Origin: Mycobacterium sp. D16Q14
Lineage (GTDB): Bacteria; Actinomycetota; Actinomycetes; Mycobacteriales; Mycobacteriaceae
Reading direction: 5' to 3'
Length of the DNA: 64,000 nucleotides
Assembly (NCBI GenBank): GCA_002013415.1
Contig: MAEX01000011.1
Location: 1 to 64,000, forward strand
Shown here piece after piece: positions 17,004 to 25,699 of this stretch (the first letter of the stretch is position 1; each line of letters opens with the position of its first letter). The position numbers and the translations under genes are program-made. The notes under the pieces were generated by a model. It was not told where the DNA came from. It made no database searches and worked only from the letters and a program-made list of their open reading frames with translations.

Positions 17004-18571
17004 GCACACAGGCCAAGCCAGCAGACAACACCAACACTCAGGGGGAACTGATGAACGATAACCAGAACCGGGCGCTGGACACGCTGCTGGCCACCGATGC
17101 CTACAAGCTCGATCACCGGCGCCAATATCCCGAAGGAACCGAGTTCGTTTACTCCAATCTCACCGCGCGCGGCACCCGAGTGCCTGGCATTGATGCGACG
17201 GTCTTCTTCGGGCTGCAGGCGTATCTGCAGCGGCTGACTCAAGACTGGCAGGTGTTCTTTGACCTGACCGCCGACGAGCTTGAACCGGTGTTGGCGGGAT
17301 ATGAGCAGTTTGTGACCGCGCTGTTGGGGCCGAACGCGATTGGGGGCCAGCACTTCCGGGATCTGCACACGTTGGGTTACTTGCCGTTGCGTGTCCGTGC
17401 GGTGCGGGAAGGGGCGTTGATTCCGCTGCGGGTTCCGTACCTGACGGTGGAGAATACCGACCCCAGGTTCTTCTGGCTGACCAACTACTTTGAGACACAG
17501 CTGTCGGCGGAGCTGTGGCAGCCGATCACCAGCGCGACGATCGCCTGGAATAACCGCAAGCTGCTCGATGAGCGCGCGGTCCAGTCTGGTGACGAAGGCG
17601 CCGTGCAATTCCAGGGCCACGACTTCTCGTATCGCGGCATGGCGGGAGACGCAGCGGCCGCTGCCTCGGGTGCCGGCCACTTGATCAGCTTCGCCGGGAC
17701 CGACGGACTACCCGCGATCCGCTTCATCGAGCGCTTCTATCCGGGCAACGGCGACGCATTGATCGGTGCATCTGTTCCGGCCACCGAGCACTCTGTGATG
17801 TGTGCCGGCGGGCAAGACGGTGAACTTGGGACCTTCGATCGGCTGCTGAGCCTGTATCCCGAAGGGATCTTGTCGGTCGTCTCCGACACCTGGGACCTAT
17901 GGCGGGTACTCACCGAGTACCTGCCCGCGCGCAAGGAACAGATCATGGCGCGTAACGGGAAGCTGGTGATCCGGCCGGATAGTGGTGACCCTGAGCTGAT
18001 CCTGTGTGGGGATCCGCAAGCGTCCGAAGGCAGTCCGGCTTTCAAGGGGGTGGTGAACCTGCTGGCCGAAACATTTGGCACTGTGACCAACGCCAAGGGG
18101 TACCGCGAGCTGAACCCGCATGTTGGCGCGATCTACGGCGACTCGATCACCCATGAGCGCGCCAACTCCATCACCAGGAACCTGATGGCGCAGGGGTACG
18201 CCTCTACCGCTGTTGTTTTCGGTTTCGGTTCCTACACGTACCAGTACCAGACACGTGACACATTCAAAATGGCCGTCAAGGCGACGTGGGTTCAGGTCGA
18301 TGGCGTCGGCCGCGACATCCTCAAAGACCCTGTGACCGATGATGGGTCCAAGAAATCAGCGACTGGGCGATTGGCTGTGCGCCGCTGGATGAATGGTGAG
18401 CACTTCCTGATCGAACACGCAGATGCCGATCAGGAGGCCGACAACGAGTTGAAACTGGTCTTCGAGGACGGAAAGCTGTTGCGGCAATACAGCTTCACAG
18501 AAGTGCGCGAGACGTTGGCTCGTGAAACCGGTATCTATGCCCGCCGTGGCAGCCGCGGTGCGACGAGGTAG
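17000..18571 (+). CDS. Nicotinamide phosphoribosyltransferase-like enzyme (NadV / candidate Namat)
   Basis: 523 residues from ATG 17000 (ATGA overlap); ATG 17051 with GGGGGAA upstream is an alternative giving 506. Nampt family residues are kept: TDAYKLDH...[14 protein letters not shown] (Asp 235), VPATEHS (His 264), VIRPDSGDP (Arg 325 and Asp 327), and [14 protein letters not shown] as in bacterial and phage NadV. It joins nicotinamide to an activated ribose donor: PRPP to give NMN, or in NARP1-type enzymes ADP-ribose-pyrophosphate to give NAD directly. It sits between the RyR and NrtR-like genes. Confidence 0.9.
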   Translation: MSTQAKPADNTNTQGELMNDNQNRALDTLLATDAYKLDHRRQYPEGTEFVYSNLTARGTRVPGIDATVFFGLQAYLQRLTQDWQVFFDLTADELEPVLAGYEQFVTALLGPNAIGGQHFRDLHTLGYLPLRVRAVREGALIPLRVPYLTVENTDPRFFWLTNYFETQLSAELWQPITSATIAWNNRKLLDERAVQSGDEGAVQFQGHDFSYRGMAGDAAAAASGAGHLISFAGTDGLPAIRFIERFYPGNGDALIGASVPATEHSVMCAGGQDGELGTFDRLLSLYPEGILSVVSDTWDLWRVLTEYLPARKEQIMARNGKLVIRPDSGDPELILCGDPQASEGSPAFKGVVNLLAETFGTVTNAKGYRELNPHVGAIYGDSITHERANSITRNLMAQGYASTAVVFGFGSYTYQYQTRDTFKMAVKATWVQVDGVGRDILKDPVTDDGSKKSATGRLAVRRWMNGEHFLIEHADADQEADNELKLVFEDGKLLRQYSFTEVRETLARETGIYARRGSRGATR

Positions 18572-18581
18572 GAGCGCTGTC

Positions 18582-19247
18582 ATGCGATCAATGAAAGACA
18601 CGAACCTCGCCAATAGACCGGGGGAGCACCCTGTTCACGGCACCTGGCTCAGCGTGGATGTCGTCGCGTTTACCGATGACGCAGAACCGAAGATCGTCCT
18701 GATCGAGCGTGCGGGGCCGCCACACAAAGGCGAAATGACCCTTCCCGGTGGACTGCTGGCCGCCTGGGAGGGCGAGACAGTCGAGCAGTGTGCTCAGCGG
18801 ATCGTGCGCGACAAGGCCGGCACTGAACTGACGGGTGGGGTCGCCGTCGTCGACGTCGTCAGTGACCCAGGCCGCGACGAGCGCGGACACACGGTGTCTA
18901 TCGTCGTGGTGGGGCGTGTTCCGGCTGACGTCGCCGGGACGGTGCCTGTCGCGCAGATTCCGGACGCAATGCCCTTCGGGCACACGACGATCGCCCGGTC
19001 AGCGATACAGCGGCTCAGCGAGCGGCTGTTGACCGACCCGAGCACGACCCACGCGATGTTGGGCGATGAGACCACTCAGATCCATGTGCGGGCGCTACTC
19101 AATGTGTGCAGGCCGATAAATGTCGAAGCCGCGCGCAAGCGCCTTGACCGATCCTCTCTGTATCGCCGGACCGACGAGATGCGCAAACCCGCTCCGACCG
19201 GACGCCCCGGGTACGTCTACCGATTCCTCGCGCCACCGGAGGCGTGA
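18582..19247 (+). CDS. Nudix / winged-helix regulator, NrtR-like
   Basis: 221 residues, GTAGGAGC before the ATG. The N-terminal Nudix fold is recognisable (GEMTLPGGLLAAWEGETVEQ) but the catalytic REUxEE part is replaced by AQRIVRDKAG, so hydrolysis is unlikely. The C-terminal part (ARKRLDRSSLYRRTDEMRKP) fits a winged-helix DNA-binding region. This pairing is the NrtR family, repressors of NAD genes that sense ADP-ribose or related ligands. It is 10 bp after the transferase gene and probably binds the 15659-15699 palindrome (inference). Confidence 0.82.
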   Translation: MRSMKDTNLANRPGEHPVHGTWLSVDVVAFTDDAEPKIVLIERAGPPHKGEMTLPGGLLAAWEGETVEQCAQRIVRDKAGTELTGGVAVVDVVSDPGRDERGHTVSIVVVGRVPADVAGTVPVAQIPDAMPFGHTTIARSAIQRLSERLLTDPSTTHAMLGDETTQIHVRALLNVCRPINVEAARKRLDRSSLYRRTDEMRKPAPTGRPGYVYRFLAPPEA

Positions 19248-19371
19248 ACGGCCGAACCTGCATCGGGGCCAACCAGCGCACCGCGGAGAGGTCGGTGCCG
19301 CAGAAGGCTCGAATATGCGTCTGGGTGTGCCTCGGAACGTGCTTAGTTTGGCGGTGGGGTAGAAGCGTGGC

Positions 19372-19422
19372 ATGAACTATCAGATGCCGCAGAGCCCGGC
19401 TGTGGGAAGCACCTGGCGATGA
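19372..19422 (+). CDS. Possible 16-residue leader peptide
   Basis: ATG at 19372 encodes MNYQMPQSPAVGSTWR and stops in TGA overlapping the ATG of the next gene (ATGA). A TAGAAG stretch about 12 bp upstream could be a -10 element for near-leaderless transcription. Coupling to the downstream small gene is the main support. Confidence 0.4.
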   Translation: MNYQMPQSPAVGSTWR

Positions 19423-19577
19423 GCAAAACCGAACTGCTGCAGAAGCTTCGCGACCTGTCTGTGCTTGGGGAGAGTGACCCCGAAACCGCCCACGGCGAAG
19501 CGGACAGATGCCTCGTGGGGTACATCAACGACCCCGAAGTCACGGCAGCTTTCGCCCGCATCAAGAAGTGGTACTAG
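19419..19577 (+). CDS. Small hypothetical protein
   Basis: 52 residues (MSKTELLQKLRDLSVLGESD...AFARIKKWY), charged and probably helical. Not recognised. Its start overlaps the stop of the leader peptide at 19372-19422. It follows the NAD module by 170 bp, so it is likely a separate transcription unit. Confidence 0.5.
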   Translation: MSKTELLQKLRDLSVLGESDPETAHGEADRCLVGYINDPEVTAAFARIKKWY

Positions 19578-19751
19578 AGCCGCGACACGCCGAAGGAATG
19601 ACAGTTTGCCGTCTCAGTTGCATGTCGGTAGATAGGTGTAAATATCTATGCAGACAGTGTGAATGAACACCGCGCTCGGCGAGTAGGGAAGCTCACCGGT
19701 CGTGCATCTGCACTGGCTCGAAACCGCAACTGCAACTGAAACGAGAACATC

Positions 19752-20330
19752 ATGTCCGCTCCCATTGCTCCGGCTCCGGTCCTAGCTCCTGCCCCAGTCG
19801 CCCCGGCGGCTGTCGCCCCCATCGCCGCTGCTCCTGTGGCCGCCGTGCCGACCGCTCCTCCGACCGCTCCCGTCGGCCTGCCCGCTGGATACGGGGGCAT
19901 CGGTGCTCCGCCCGCGATCGGCTCGATCCCCAGCGGCACTGGTGGCGGAATTCCCGAAGAGCACTTCAACAAGCCGATCCTGTTCCGGCTGCTTTCTGTC
20001 GGACCGCGTTCCAGCAAGTATGAGAAGGTCGAAGTGCTCGCCCCGACGGTCGACTACATCGTGGTTGACCCGGCGACGGCGCAGTTCACTGAGGTCAAGA
20101 ACGCGACCATCATGCAGAAGAACATCCGCAATGAGCTGGTGACCTGCTTCCAGCGTGGTGAGCAGGCAGTCACCGCTGTGGCGACCCTGGTGCCCACCAG
20201 CAATGACAACGACGCCAAGGTTCTGCGCGCTCTGGACGATTCGAATTCGGGCTGGGGCCCGGAGGTCACGGTCGGCTACCTGCGAGATGCAGCGATCCAC
20301 CAGTTTGGCTGGTGGAAGGCCGCGGCCTAA
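19752..20330 (+). CDS. Ala/Pro-rich N-terminus, unknown globular domain
   Basis: 192 residues. The first 65 are almost only Ala, Pro, Val and Gly; the globular part follows (PILFRLLSVGPRSSKYEKVE...IMQKNIRNELVTCFQRGE...IHQFGWWKAA). Not recognised. The same Ala/Pro style recurs in the proteins at 32561 and 33596, suggesting a shared functional context, perhaps abundant DNA-associated or virion-like proteins. It ends just before a strong terminator at 20363. Confidence 0.7.
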   Translation: MSAPIAPAPVLAPAPVAPAAVAPIAAAPVAAVPTAPPTAPVGLPAGYGGIGAPPAIGSIPSGTGGGIPEEHFNKPILFRLLSVGPRSSKYEKVEVLAPTVDYIVVDPATAQFTEVKNATIMQKNIRNELVTCFQRGEQAVTAVATLVPTSNDNDAKVLRALDDSNSGWGPEVTVGYLRDAAIHQFGWWKAAA

Positions 20331-20362
20331 GCGGTACCCCCGCGCCGCTGGGCCGCCCGCGA

Positions 20363-20398
20363 GAGACCCGCACCCTTACCCCCGAGGGTGCGGGTCTC
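20363..20398 (+). terminator. Rho-independent-type terminator
   Basis: GAGACCCGCACCCT at 20363-20376 pairs perfectly with AGGGTGCGGGTCTC at 20385-20398 (14 bp, eight-base loop), followed by CTCGTTTG. It closes the 19752-20330 gene. Confidence 0.85.
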
Positions 20399-20496
20399 CT
20401 CGTTTGGGGGTCTAAAGGTGTTGCGCTCTTCATATGCCGTGTACCGGATCTAGCATCACGCCACAACCGAACCGCCAACGAAAGGCAGCTCCGACC

Positions 20497-21063
20497 ATGA
20501 CCGCTCCCGCGAGCCCCACCTACATCCGGCCAACCAACGCCGAGACCGGAGCGCCGACACTGGCGGTGTACTTCACTGCGGCGCTCTTCGATCTGCTGAG
20601 CGCCTATCAGTACGACACCAACAAGCAGACCGATGAACTGGCGGCCGATGTCCGTGATGAGCTGGATCGTCTGGGAATTGCGATCCGCCCCACCATCGGA
20701 CATGGACGTCTGCGCATCGTCCAGGACATTGAGCCTGACGAGAATGGCCAGAACCAGATCCCGCTCGTGTACTCGACCGTGATCGCCTACCTCACTGATG
20801 CGGAGCCCGACGACTCTCGGCTGGTGGCGCTCCAGGCAGGGTTCTACGGTCAGCGGATCGAAGCGCACATCAGCTTCGAAATTCCCACCACGGAGAGCGA
20901 GGCGGCATTGGAGGAAGCCGACCGTGCCAGCGCCGAGGCCGTTGGGCAGTACAACGCCAAAGCCGACGCGGAACGATCTGCGGCTGCTGCGAAATACGCG
21001 AAGGCGGCAAGCAATCCGTTTGACTCGGAAGTGATCGGCGACATGAGCGATCTCTTTGACTGA
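20497..21063 (+). CDS. Unknown protein with acidic C-terminus
   Basis: 188 residues from ATG 20497, about 15 bases after GAAAGG. The N-terminal half is mixed alpha/beta (PTLAVYFTAALFDLLSAYQY), then a charged Ala-rich helix (AEAVGQYNAKADAERSAAAA) and an acidic end, SDLFD. An acidic tip after a flexible helix is reminiscent of single-strand-binding proteins, but no OB-fold motif is seen. A hairpin terminator follows directly. Confidence 0.65.
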   Translation: MTAPASPTYIRPTNAETGAPTLAVYFTAALFDLLSAYQYDTNKQTDELAADVRDELDRLGIAIRPTIGHGRLRIVQDIEPDENGQNQIPLVYSTVIAYLTDAEPDDSRLVALQAGFYGQRIEAHISFEIPTTESEAALEEADRASAEAVGQYNAKADAERSAAAAKYAKAASNPFDSEVIGDMSDLFD

Positions 21064-21073
21064 TCGGTTTGTG

Positions 21074-21118
21074 GGGCCGGGAGCAGGGTTGAAGTCAGAC
21101 CCGCTTCCGGCCCTGTTT
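21074..21118 (+). terminator. Terminator after the 20497 gene
   Basis: GGGCCGG and CCGGCCC form an outer stem, with an inner GGGT/ACCC stem, followed by TGTTTTAT. Reads as a rho-independent terminator on the plus strand. Confidence 0.65.
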
Positions 21119-21253
21119 TATGTCCGCGGACTCGTGCCGATCATCCCCACCCATCACACCCGTAGAACGACGCGAGCCCCGGGAACGCAATACCTGGGAG
21201 CAGGAAGGTGTGCCCCAGCTGTGCCCGATGATCGCCGGTCATCTTCTCCCACA

Positions 21254-21469
21254 ATGCGAACGCCAGATCGCATCGCCGCGGATCTGCTTATTACCAAGGC
21301 GGAGCGTCTCGAGGGCGCCGGCCAGCGCGACGCCGCTCGGGAATTGCGCGGCCAGGCCAAACGACTAGCCGGGGACGTGACAGTCACGCGTCGAGGGAAA
21401 GCCCTTAGCGGTTCAGACATGCGACTGTGCAAACGAATTCGCGATTGGTTGCCGAGCTCGCGCGGATAG
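21254..21469 (+). CDS. Small basic hypothetical protein
   Basis: 71 residues from ATG 21254 (MRTPDRIAADLLITKAERLE...RRGKALSGSDMRLCKRIRDW). Basic and mostly helical. Not recognised. The repeated DNA motif GGGACGTGACA lies inside the frame at 21372-21382. Supported only by good codon character and position. Confidence 0.45.
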   Translation: MRTPDRIAADLLITKAERLEGAGQRDAARELRGQAKRLAGDVTVTRRGKALSGSDMRLCKRIRDWLPSSRG

Positions 21470-21473
21470 ATTA

Positions 21474-21490
21474 CTCTCTATTTTAGAGAA
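21474..21490. promoter_or_regulatory. Operator palindrome, box 3
   Basis: CTCTCTATTTTAGAGAA, 18 bp before the ATG of the membrane-protein operon at 21509. So close to the start, it should overlap the promoter or transcription start. Confidence 0.7.
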
Positions 21491-21508
21491 TAGAAATGGG
21501 GTTCAGCA

Positions 21509-21799
21509 ATGCTCGCATCTTCTGCTCTACGTCGAATGGCGTTGGCTGCGGCAATGACCACCGGCGTTGGTGGTGCCGCCACCACGGCGGTACCCCGGCT
21601 TGAGCACTGGCCTACGGCGTCGGTAGCCGTGGTTGTGGTTGTCTTCGGTCTGGTTGGTGGGTTGGCACGCAAGCTGCTTCACGCTGCTGTCATCGCGGTG
21701 ACGCTCACCGCGATGGTGGTGGTCGGTGATGCTGTCGCCGGTGGCCATATCCAGCACACTCTGAATCTCGGTGCCCTACTGCACAAAGGTGGTGCATGA
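21509..21799 (+). CDS. Small membrane protein
   Basis: 96 residues with two hydrophobic segments (ASVAVVVVVFGLVGGLA and LLHAAVIAVTLTAMVVVGDAVAG). First gene of an ATGA-coupled operon (21509-23521) under box 3. Not recognised. Confidence 0.65.
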   Translation: MLASSALRRMALAAAMTTGVGGAATTAVPRLEHWPTASVAVVVVVFGLVGGLARKLLHAAVIAVTLTAMVVVGDAVAGGHIQHTLNLGALLHKGGA

Positions 21800-22146
21800 T
21801 GGCCAATCGGGTTCGCGTTTCCGTGGCGGCCGCAATCCTGGGGGTAGTCGCAGGTGTGTCGTCTGGATGCAGCTCGTACGACCAGGAAATGTTTCCTGGG
21901 TTGTTTGGCGAGCCAGCTGGCACAACGTCCCCCATGCCGAAGCCGACTCCGGCGCCAGAGACCAGGACGCCGAATGTGGACAACTGGTTCAGCACTTACT
22001 GGATTCTCCTTCCGGGCGGCAAAGAGAAGGTGCTGTGCTTCGAGCACACCTATGACGGCGACCCACGCTACAACCATGCCAACGGCGTTGTCGGAAGCTG
22101 CGACTGGGACGACAAGCAGCCGGTCGCCACCGGGGGCGGCCAGTGA
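21796..22146 (+). CDS. Putative lipoprotein
   Basis: 116 residues. The signal sequence ends in GVSSGC, a plausible lipobox; the mature part is Pro/Thr-rich, then WFSTYWILLPGGKEKVLCFE and a CDWDD end. Not recognised. It overlaps both neighbours by a few bases. Confidence 0.62.
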   Translation: MMANRVRVSVAAAILGVVAGVSSGCSSYDQEMFPGLFGEPAGTTSPMPKPTPAPETRTPNVDNWFSTYWILLPGGKEKVLCFEHTYDGDPRYNHANGVVGSCDWDDKQPVATGGGQ

Positions 22147-22493
22147 ACATGCTGTCTCTTCCGTGGCTACTTCCGTTTCTCGTTGGCTTCATCGCGGTCC
22201 CGAGATCTGGTCTTTCTCCGCGTGAGAGAGCAGTCCTGGCACTTGCACTGATACGCAACGACGCCGAGGCACAACACTATCGACGCTGGCGACGGATTGG
22301 CGTGGCAACGCATTCTGTGGGGCTGGTGCTTGGCGCGGTGGCCGTCACTGGTCTCGTCCTACTCGGTCAGTTGCCGCTAGCCGCCGTATTTGCGTGCCTT
22401 GTACTCGTAGCGGAGACATATGTGTTGCGAACCGGTCGAACGAAGTTCTGCAAGTACGTAGAACAGTGCGATGCTCAGGACGAAGTGTTATGA
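22143..22493 (+). CDS. Small membrane protein
   Basis: 116 residues from GTG 22143, overlapping the lipoprotein stop. Hydrophobic segments at the N-terminus (LSLPWLLPFLVGFIAV) and in the middle (VGLVLGAVAVTGLVLL, then AAVFACLVLVAETYV). Not recognised; presumably acts in the envelope with its neighbours. Confidence 0.58.
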   Translation: MNMLSLPWLLPFLVGFIAVPRSGLSPRERAVLALALIRNDAEAQHYRRWRRIGVATHSVGLVLGAVAVTGLVLLGQLPLAAVFACLVLVAETYVLRTGRTKFCKYVEQCDAQDEVL

Positions 22494-22792
22494 CCGCTGA
22501 TGACCCGAACTCGAACGTCGAGGATGGGTCAATATCGGGTGATATGGCGTTGTGGCCGCGTATCCGGCAAGCCGTCTACGCCACCGCGGTCAGCCGTGCA
22601 GCCGCGGAGTGGCGATTCCCTCGTTGTCACAAGCGGAACTGCGGTGACGACCACGGAGATATCGACTTCGTGGTTCAAATGGTTCTCGACGGTGTTGCCG
22701 ATTCCGTGCTGAAGGAGCTGCTGTGTCGTGCGGTGTCCGAACCTGATGAAGGTGAATGTGTTCCGACGAAACAGCTTGCGGGAGAGGAATGA
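22490..22792 (+). CDS. Hypothetical protein
   Basis: 100 residues from ATG 22490 (ATGA overlap). It holds a Cys/His patch (FPRCHKRNCGDDHGD) and an acidic tail. Not recognised. Typical of short proteins in actinobacterial phages and plasmids. Confidence 0.55.
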   Translation: MTADDPNSNVEDGSISGDMALWPRIRQAVYATAVSRAAAEWRFPRCHKRNCGDDHGDIDFVVQMVLDGVADSVLKELLCRAVSEPDEGECVPTKQLAGEE

Positions 22793-22857
22793 TGCGCATT
22801 CTGATCACCGGCATGAAGCCTTCATCCGGTAGTGCCGCGGGCGGTTCCGATGGTTAG
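22792..22857 (+). CDS. Possible 21-residue coupling micro-ORF
   Basis: ATG at 22792 overlaps the TGA of the preceding gene (TGATG) and encodes MRILITGMKPSSGSAAGGSDG. Its stop lies 8 bases inside the next gene. It bridges two genes in an otherwise fully coupled operon, which is the only support. Confidence 0.35.
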   Translation: MRILITGMKPSSGSAAGGSDG

Positions 22858-23521
22858 CACCACCGCGAAGTGGAAGTGGGCTGCTCTGGCACTGGTAGTC
22901 ACGGCGTGGTGTGCAGAGTTAATCTTGTTGGCGATCACCATGGCGTGGTGGGTGGTCACGGTCGAAGGACTAGTTCGAAAGTTTTTGACGTCAGTCCTTG
23001 GAACACAGTCTGGGCATTCACTCGAAGCATCTGCGACCGTGATCGCTGTTCTGGCGAACCTTGCGTTGTGGTTCGCAGTGAACTGCGCCTTCATGTCCGT
23101 GACGTTCCGGGTCCTCGAATGGGGTCAGCCGAGCACGTCAAACGCAGAGCCAGCGGACGTCCAACACCGGGAAATAGATGATGCGGGAAGTGACTCCAAC
23201 GACGTAGGCGAGACTGTCGATTCACCGGTGCAACTCACACGGCATGAGGGTTGTCACGACATCACTACCGACTTCGACATAGCCGCGAGTATCTATAACG
23301 AGGGTATGCGGATAGGCCGCGAAATATTCACGGAGACATACACATTTGGGAACAGCGACGAAGTCTTCATGAAGACGTACCGCGAGGGACTAGAACTTCT
23401 TCGCGCAACGGGCCCGTCGACTCCGGAGCGCTCATCGACTCCACCCGGTGTGATCGATGGGGAAGTAGTTGAAGTCGTTGAGCTTGAGCAGCGCCACGAA
23501 CCGCCAGCACGAGAGCAGTGA
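22850..23521 (+). CDS. Membrane protein, last gene of the box 3 operon
   Basis: 223 residues from ATG 22850. Two membrane helices lie in the first 85 residues (WAALALVVTAWCAELILLAI and ATVIAVLANLALWFAVNCAF), then a long acidic cytoplasmic region with a possible domain around DITTDFDIAASIYNEGMRIG. Not recognised. Convergent with the minus-strand gene ending at 23593. Confidence 0.6.
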   Translation: MVSTTAKWKWAALALVVTAWCAELILLAITMAWWVVTVEGLVRKFLTSVLGTQSGHSLEASATVIAVLANLALWFAVNCAFMSVTFRVLEWGQPSTSNAEPADVQHREIDDAGSDSNDVGETVDSPVQLTRHEGCHDITTDFDIAASIYNEGMRIGREIFTETYTFGNSDEVFMKTYREGLELLRATGPSTPERSSTPPGVIDGEVVEVVELEQRHEPPAREQ

Positions 23522-23592
23522 CGGCCGTCGGCCACGACCGCACAACAGACGATGCCGATTCACCCACCCTCGATCGGTCCGATACGGGCTGT

Positions 23593-24084
23593 TTAGCGAG
23601 GCAGACGCGCAGGTCGGTGTAGCGGCTTGCGCGCCAAATGGTTAGGGGTGACCAACGTTGGTGCGGAGCGCGTAGGTGTGTCGAGTGTGATCGGTGCACG
23701 TGCTGAATCCATTCGCCTCTGCGCTTCGGCCACGGCCTCGAGGACGCGGCGCAACGCGTCGGCGGTGTCCGTGCGGATCACCCGGGACCAGGAGAGGGGC
23801 CCGATTACCCGAACCGCTCCGCCGTAGGTACGCAGCGTCGGATGACTATGCAGCTGCCAGGCCAGTGCGACAGTGGACAGCACGTAGACATGGGCGCGCC
23901 CCGCTAGCTCAGCTGCGATCCGTGACGGCGGGATCGCGAAAGGTGCAACACCGTTGCTCGGCGAGACAATGACGATCGGTTCGTGTCGGTCTGCGGCTTC
24001 GATGCGGTGTACGAGCGCGGTAACCGCAGCGGCGGTATCGAGTCGCATTGATAGATCGGGTATTTCGTCGGTCATGGTCTTCAT
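23593..24084 (-). CDS. Unknown conserved-looking protein
   Basis: 163 residues from ATG 24084 (alternative ATG 24075). The centre reads EPIVIVSPSNG then AAELAGRAHVYVLST and RTYGGAVRVIGP. The AHVYVL...YGGAVRV pattern seems conserved among large actinobacterial and plasmid proteins, but I cannot name the family. Last gene of an operon with the J-domain protein (11-bp spacing). Confidence 0.55.
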   Translation of the reverse strand: MKTMTDEIPDLSMRLDTAAAVTALVHRIEAADRHEPIVIVSPSNGVAPFAIPPSRIAAELAGRAHVYVLSTVALAWQLHSHPTLRTYGGAVRVIGPLSWSRVIRTDTADALRRVLEAVAEAQRRMDSARAPITLDTPTRSAPTLVTPNHLARKPLHRPARLPR

Positions 24085-24094
24085 CGCTTCGCGG

Positions 24095-24730
24095 TCAGTT
24101 AAGAAGCCCGGCACGCTGGAGCACGAGGGCTGCGGCTTCCACTGCGTCCCACATGTTCCGGCTGTTGTCATGGCGGTCTGGATGAGTTTCGGACTGCGCC
24201 TTGCGGTACACCCTCCCAAGAGGGGCATCCGGCAGCTTGGTGAGGTCGCGCAGGAACCGCTCTGCTTCGTCGGGCCCCTGGGCGACTACACCAGAGCTGC
24301 CGGCGGGCGGAAGTTGTTTCCAGCCCGTGTACTGCTCACTGCCCGGGGTGATCCCGTACCGGTCCAGACGGCGCAGCCCGTTGAGTCCGAGAGTGATGGC
24401 GCGCAAGTTGTCTTGCCACGTCTTGAACCTCGCCGCGGGATAGGACAGAGGGCCTAGGCGTGAGTCGATGTGGAGTACTGCGCCGGGATGCTGTGTCCTG
24501 GCATCGGCACGCGGCAAGCCGTCCACGCGGAAATCCCGCTCTCTCAATGCAATTTCGAGTACGGATGGCGCGTTGGAATTACCAGATCCCAGGAACGACA
24601 GTTCACGGTCGAGCTCGTCGAGCGTGGTAGACAGTGGCGCTGAGAACGGGGAGCGGACATGCACGCGCGGGAAATCGCCGGGCCAACCGCTCAGAGGCCG
24701 CAATGTCATCCCAGCGGGGTAGTAGCTCAT
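24095..24730 (-). CDS. Protein with C-terminal J-domain-like segment
   Basis: 211 residues. The last 50 residues form a J-domain helix II / HPD / helix III pattern: LGRVYRKAQSETHPDRHDNS with the hallmark HPD, then a helix WDAVEAAALVLQRAG. The N-terminal part is unknown. J-domains recruit DnaK-type chaperones; plasmid and phage replication often uses them to remodel initiator complexes (known in general, inferred here). The start overlaps the stop of the upstream gene (ATGA). Confidence 0.7.
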   Translation of the reverse strand: MSYYPAGMTLRPLSGWPGDFPRVHVRSPFSAPLSTTLDELDRELSFLGSGNSNAPSVLEIALRERDFRVDGLPRADARTQHPGAVLHIDSRLGPLSYPAARFKTWQDNLRAITLGLNGLRRLDRYGITPGSEQYTGWKQLPPAGSSGVVAQGPDEAERFLRDLTKLPDAPLGRVYRKAQSETHPDRHDNSRNMWDAVEAAALVLQRAGLLN

Positions 24731-25593
24731 GCCAGCACCGCCTCTCGGTCGTTGGATGCGTGCGCTTTGGCTTCTTCTGCTCTGCGCGTCACCTCGGCTT
24801 CGATCAGCGGCATGATGTCTTGGGCGATAGTGACATTGAATGCCGATGTGAACGCCAAACGCCGTGTGGCATGTAGCGCTGTGAGGATCTCCGAATCGAG
24901 CCGCGAGAGCTCGCTGCTGTCCTTACGGATCTGTGCAGCGACGAACAGCAAAAGCTGTTGAGTGACTTTGAGTCCGTGCTTGCTCGTTGTGTGCGCAGTC
25001 GCCTCGGATGGGGCTTCGGCGGGTGTGTCCATTGCGTTCTGGGGCGGCCGGAAGTCGGCGAGTTCCCATAGCCCTGTGTCATCTTGTGTCGCGATGAACT
25101 CAGCGCTCCGGCCCGAATCACGGCATCTTCCGTGGGTGTCTCGGTAGCCACGTGCTTCCTCCCTCCCGCACAGGTGCTGGACGGTGCCGTTGGTTCGATC
25201 CATCCGCACCATGTGCACTCGCTGTGCGGAATCGAGTGCCCATAGCGTCCTGTTCGGCGGTGCCTCACTCCAGAAACTCAGACCCAATGCGGCGCACGCC
25301 GAAATGTTTTCGCGCGTGCGGGTAGGGACGGATGTGGTCCTGGGTGTGGATCGCGGCCGAATCCAGAGCCCGAACCCCGCCCGCTCTTTACCTCGGCCCT
25401 TGCGCCACACCATGTCGCCGTCCGAGAACGCGATCGATGTTGGGGCAGTCGGCACCTGGTCAATCGACGGGTAGAACCGTGTGGGCGTCCCCGCGTACTT
25501 GACTGCCAGCTGGTCAGCTGCCTTCTGCGCGGCTGGCGTCAGCGGTCCCTGTAGCGGCCTCGGTGCGGGCATTGAGGGAAACAGTCCGGGCAT
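24727..25593 (-). CDS. Hypothetical protein, first gene of the box 4 operon
   Basis: 288 residues, start 24 bp from box 4. Segments: GDMVWRKGRGKERAGFGLWI, NRTLWALDSAQRVHMVRM with CGREEARGYRD following, and a long C-terminal helix pair (LSRLDSEILTALHATRRLAF). Not recognised. It leads a three-gene operon with the J-domain protein and the 23593 gene. Confidence 0.6.
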   Translation of the reverse strand: MPGLFPSMPAPRPLQGPLTPAAQKAADQLAVKYAGTPTRFYPSIDQVPTAPTSIAFSDGDMVWRKGRGKERAGFGLWIRPRSTPRTTSVPTRTRENISACAALGLSFWSEAPPNRTLWALDSAQRVHMVRMDRTNGTVQHLCGREEARGYRDTHGRCRDSGRSAEFIATQDDTGLWELADFRPPQNAMDTPAEAPSEATAHTTSKHGLKVTQQLLLFVAAQIRKDSSELSRLDSEILTALHATRRLAFTSAFNVTIAQDIMPLIEAEVTRRAEEAKAHASNDREAVLA

Positions 25594-25616
25594 TGGGGCG
25601 AATCCTTTCGATTAGG

Positions 25617-25633
25617 TTCTCTAAAATAGAGAA
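25617..25633. promoter_or_regulatory. Operator palindrome, box 4
   Basis: TTCTCTAAAATAGAGAA, close to a consensus copy of the seven-site family. It lies directly upstream of the minus-strand gene starting at 25593. Confidence 0.72.
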
Positions 25634-25699
25634 TAGCAAGGGGCGGTGACAACGTCTATCGATCGACACAAACGCATGCGAATTAGGCACCGTCCAACC

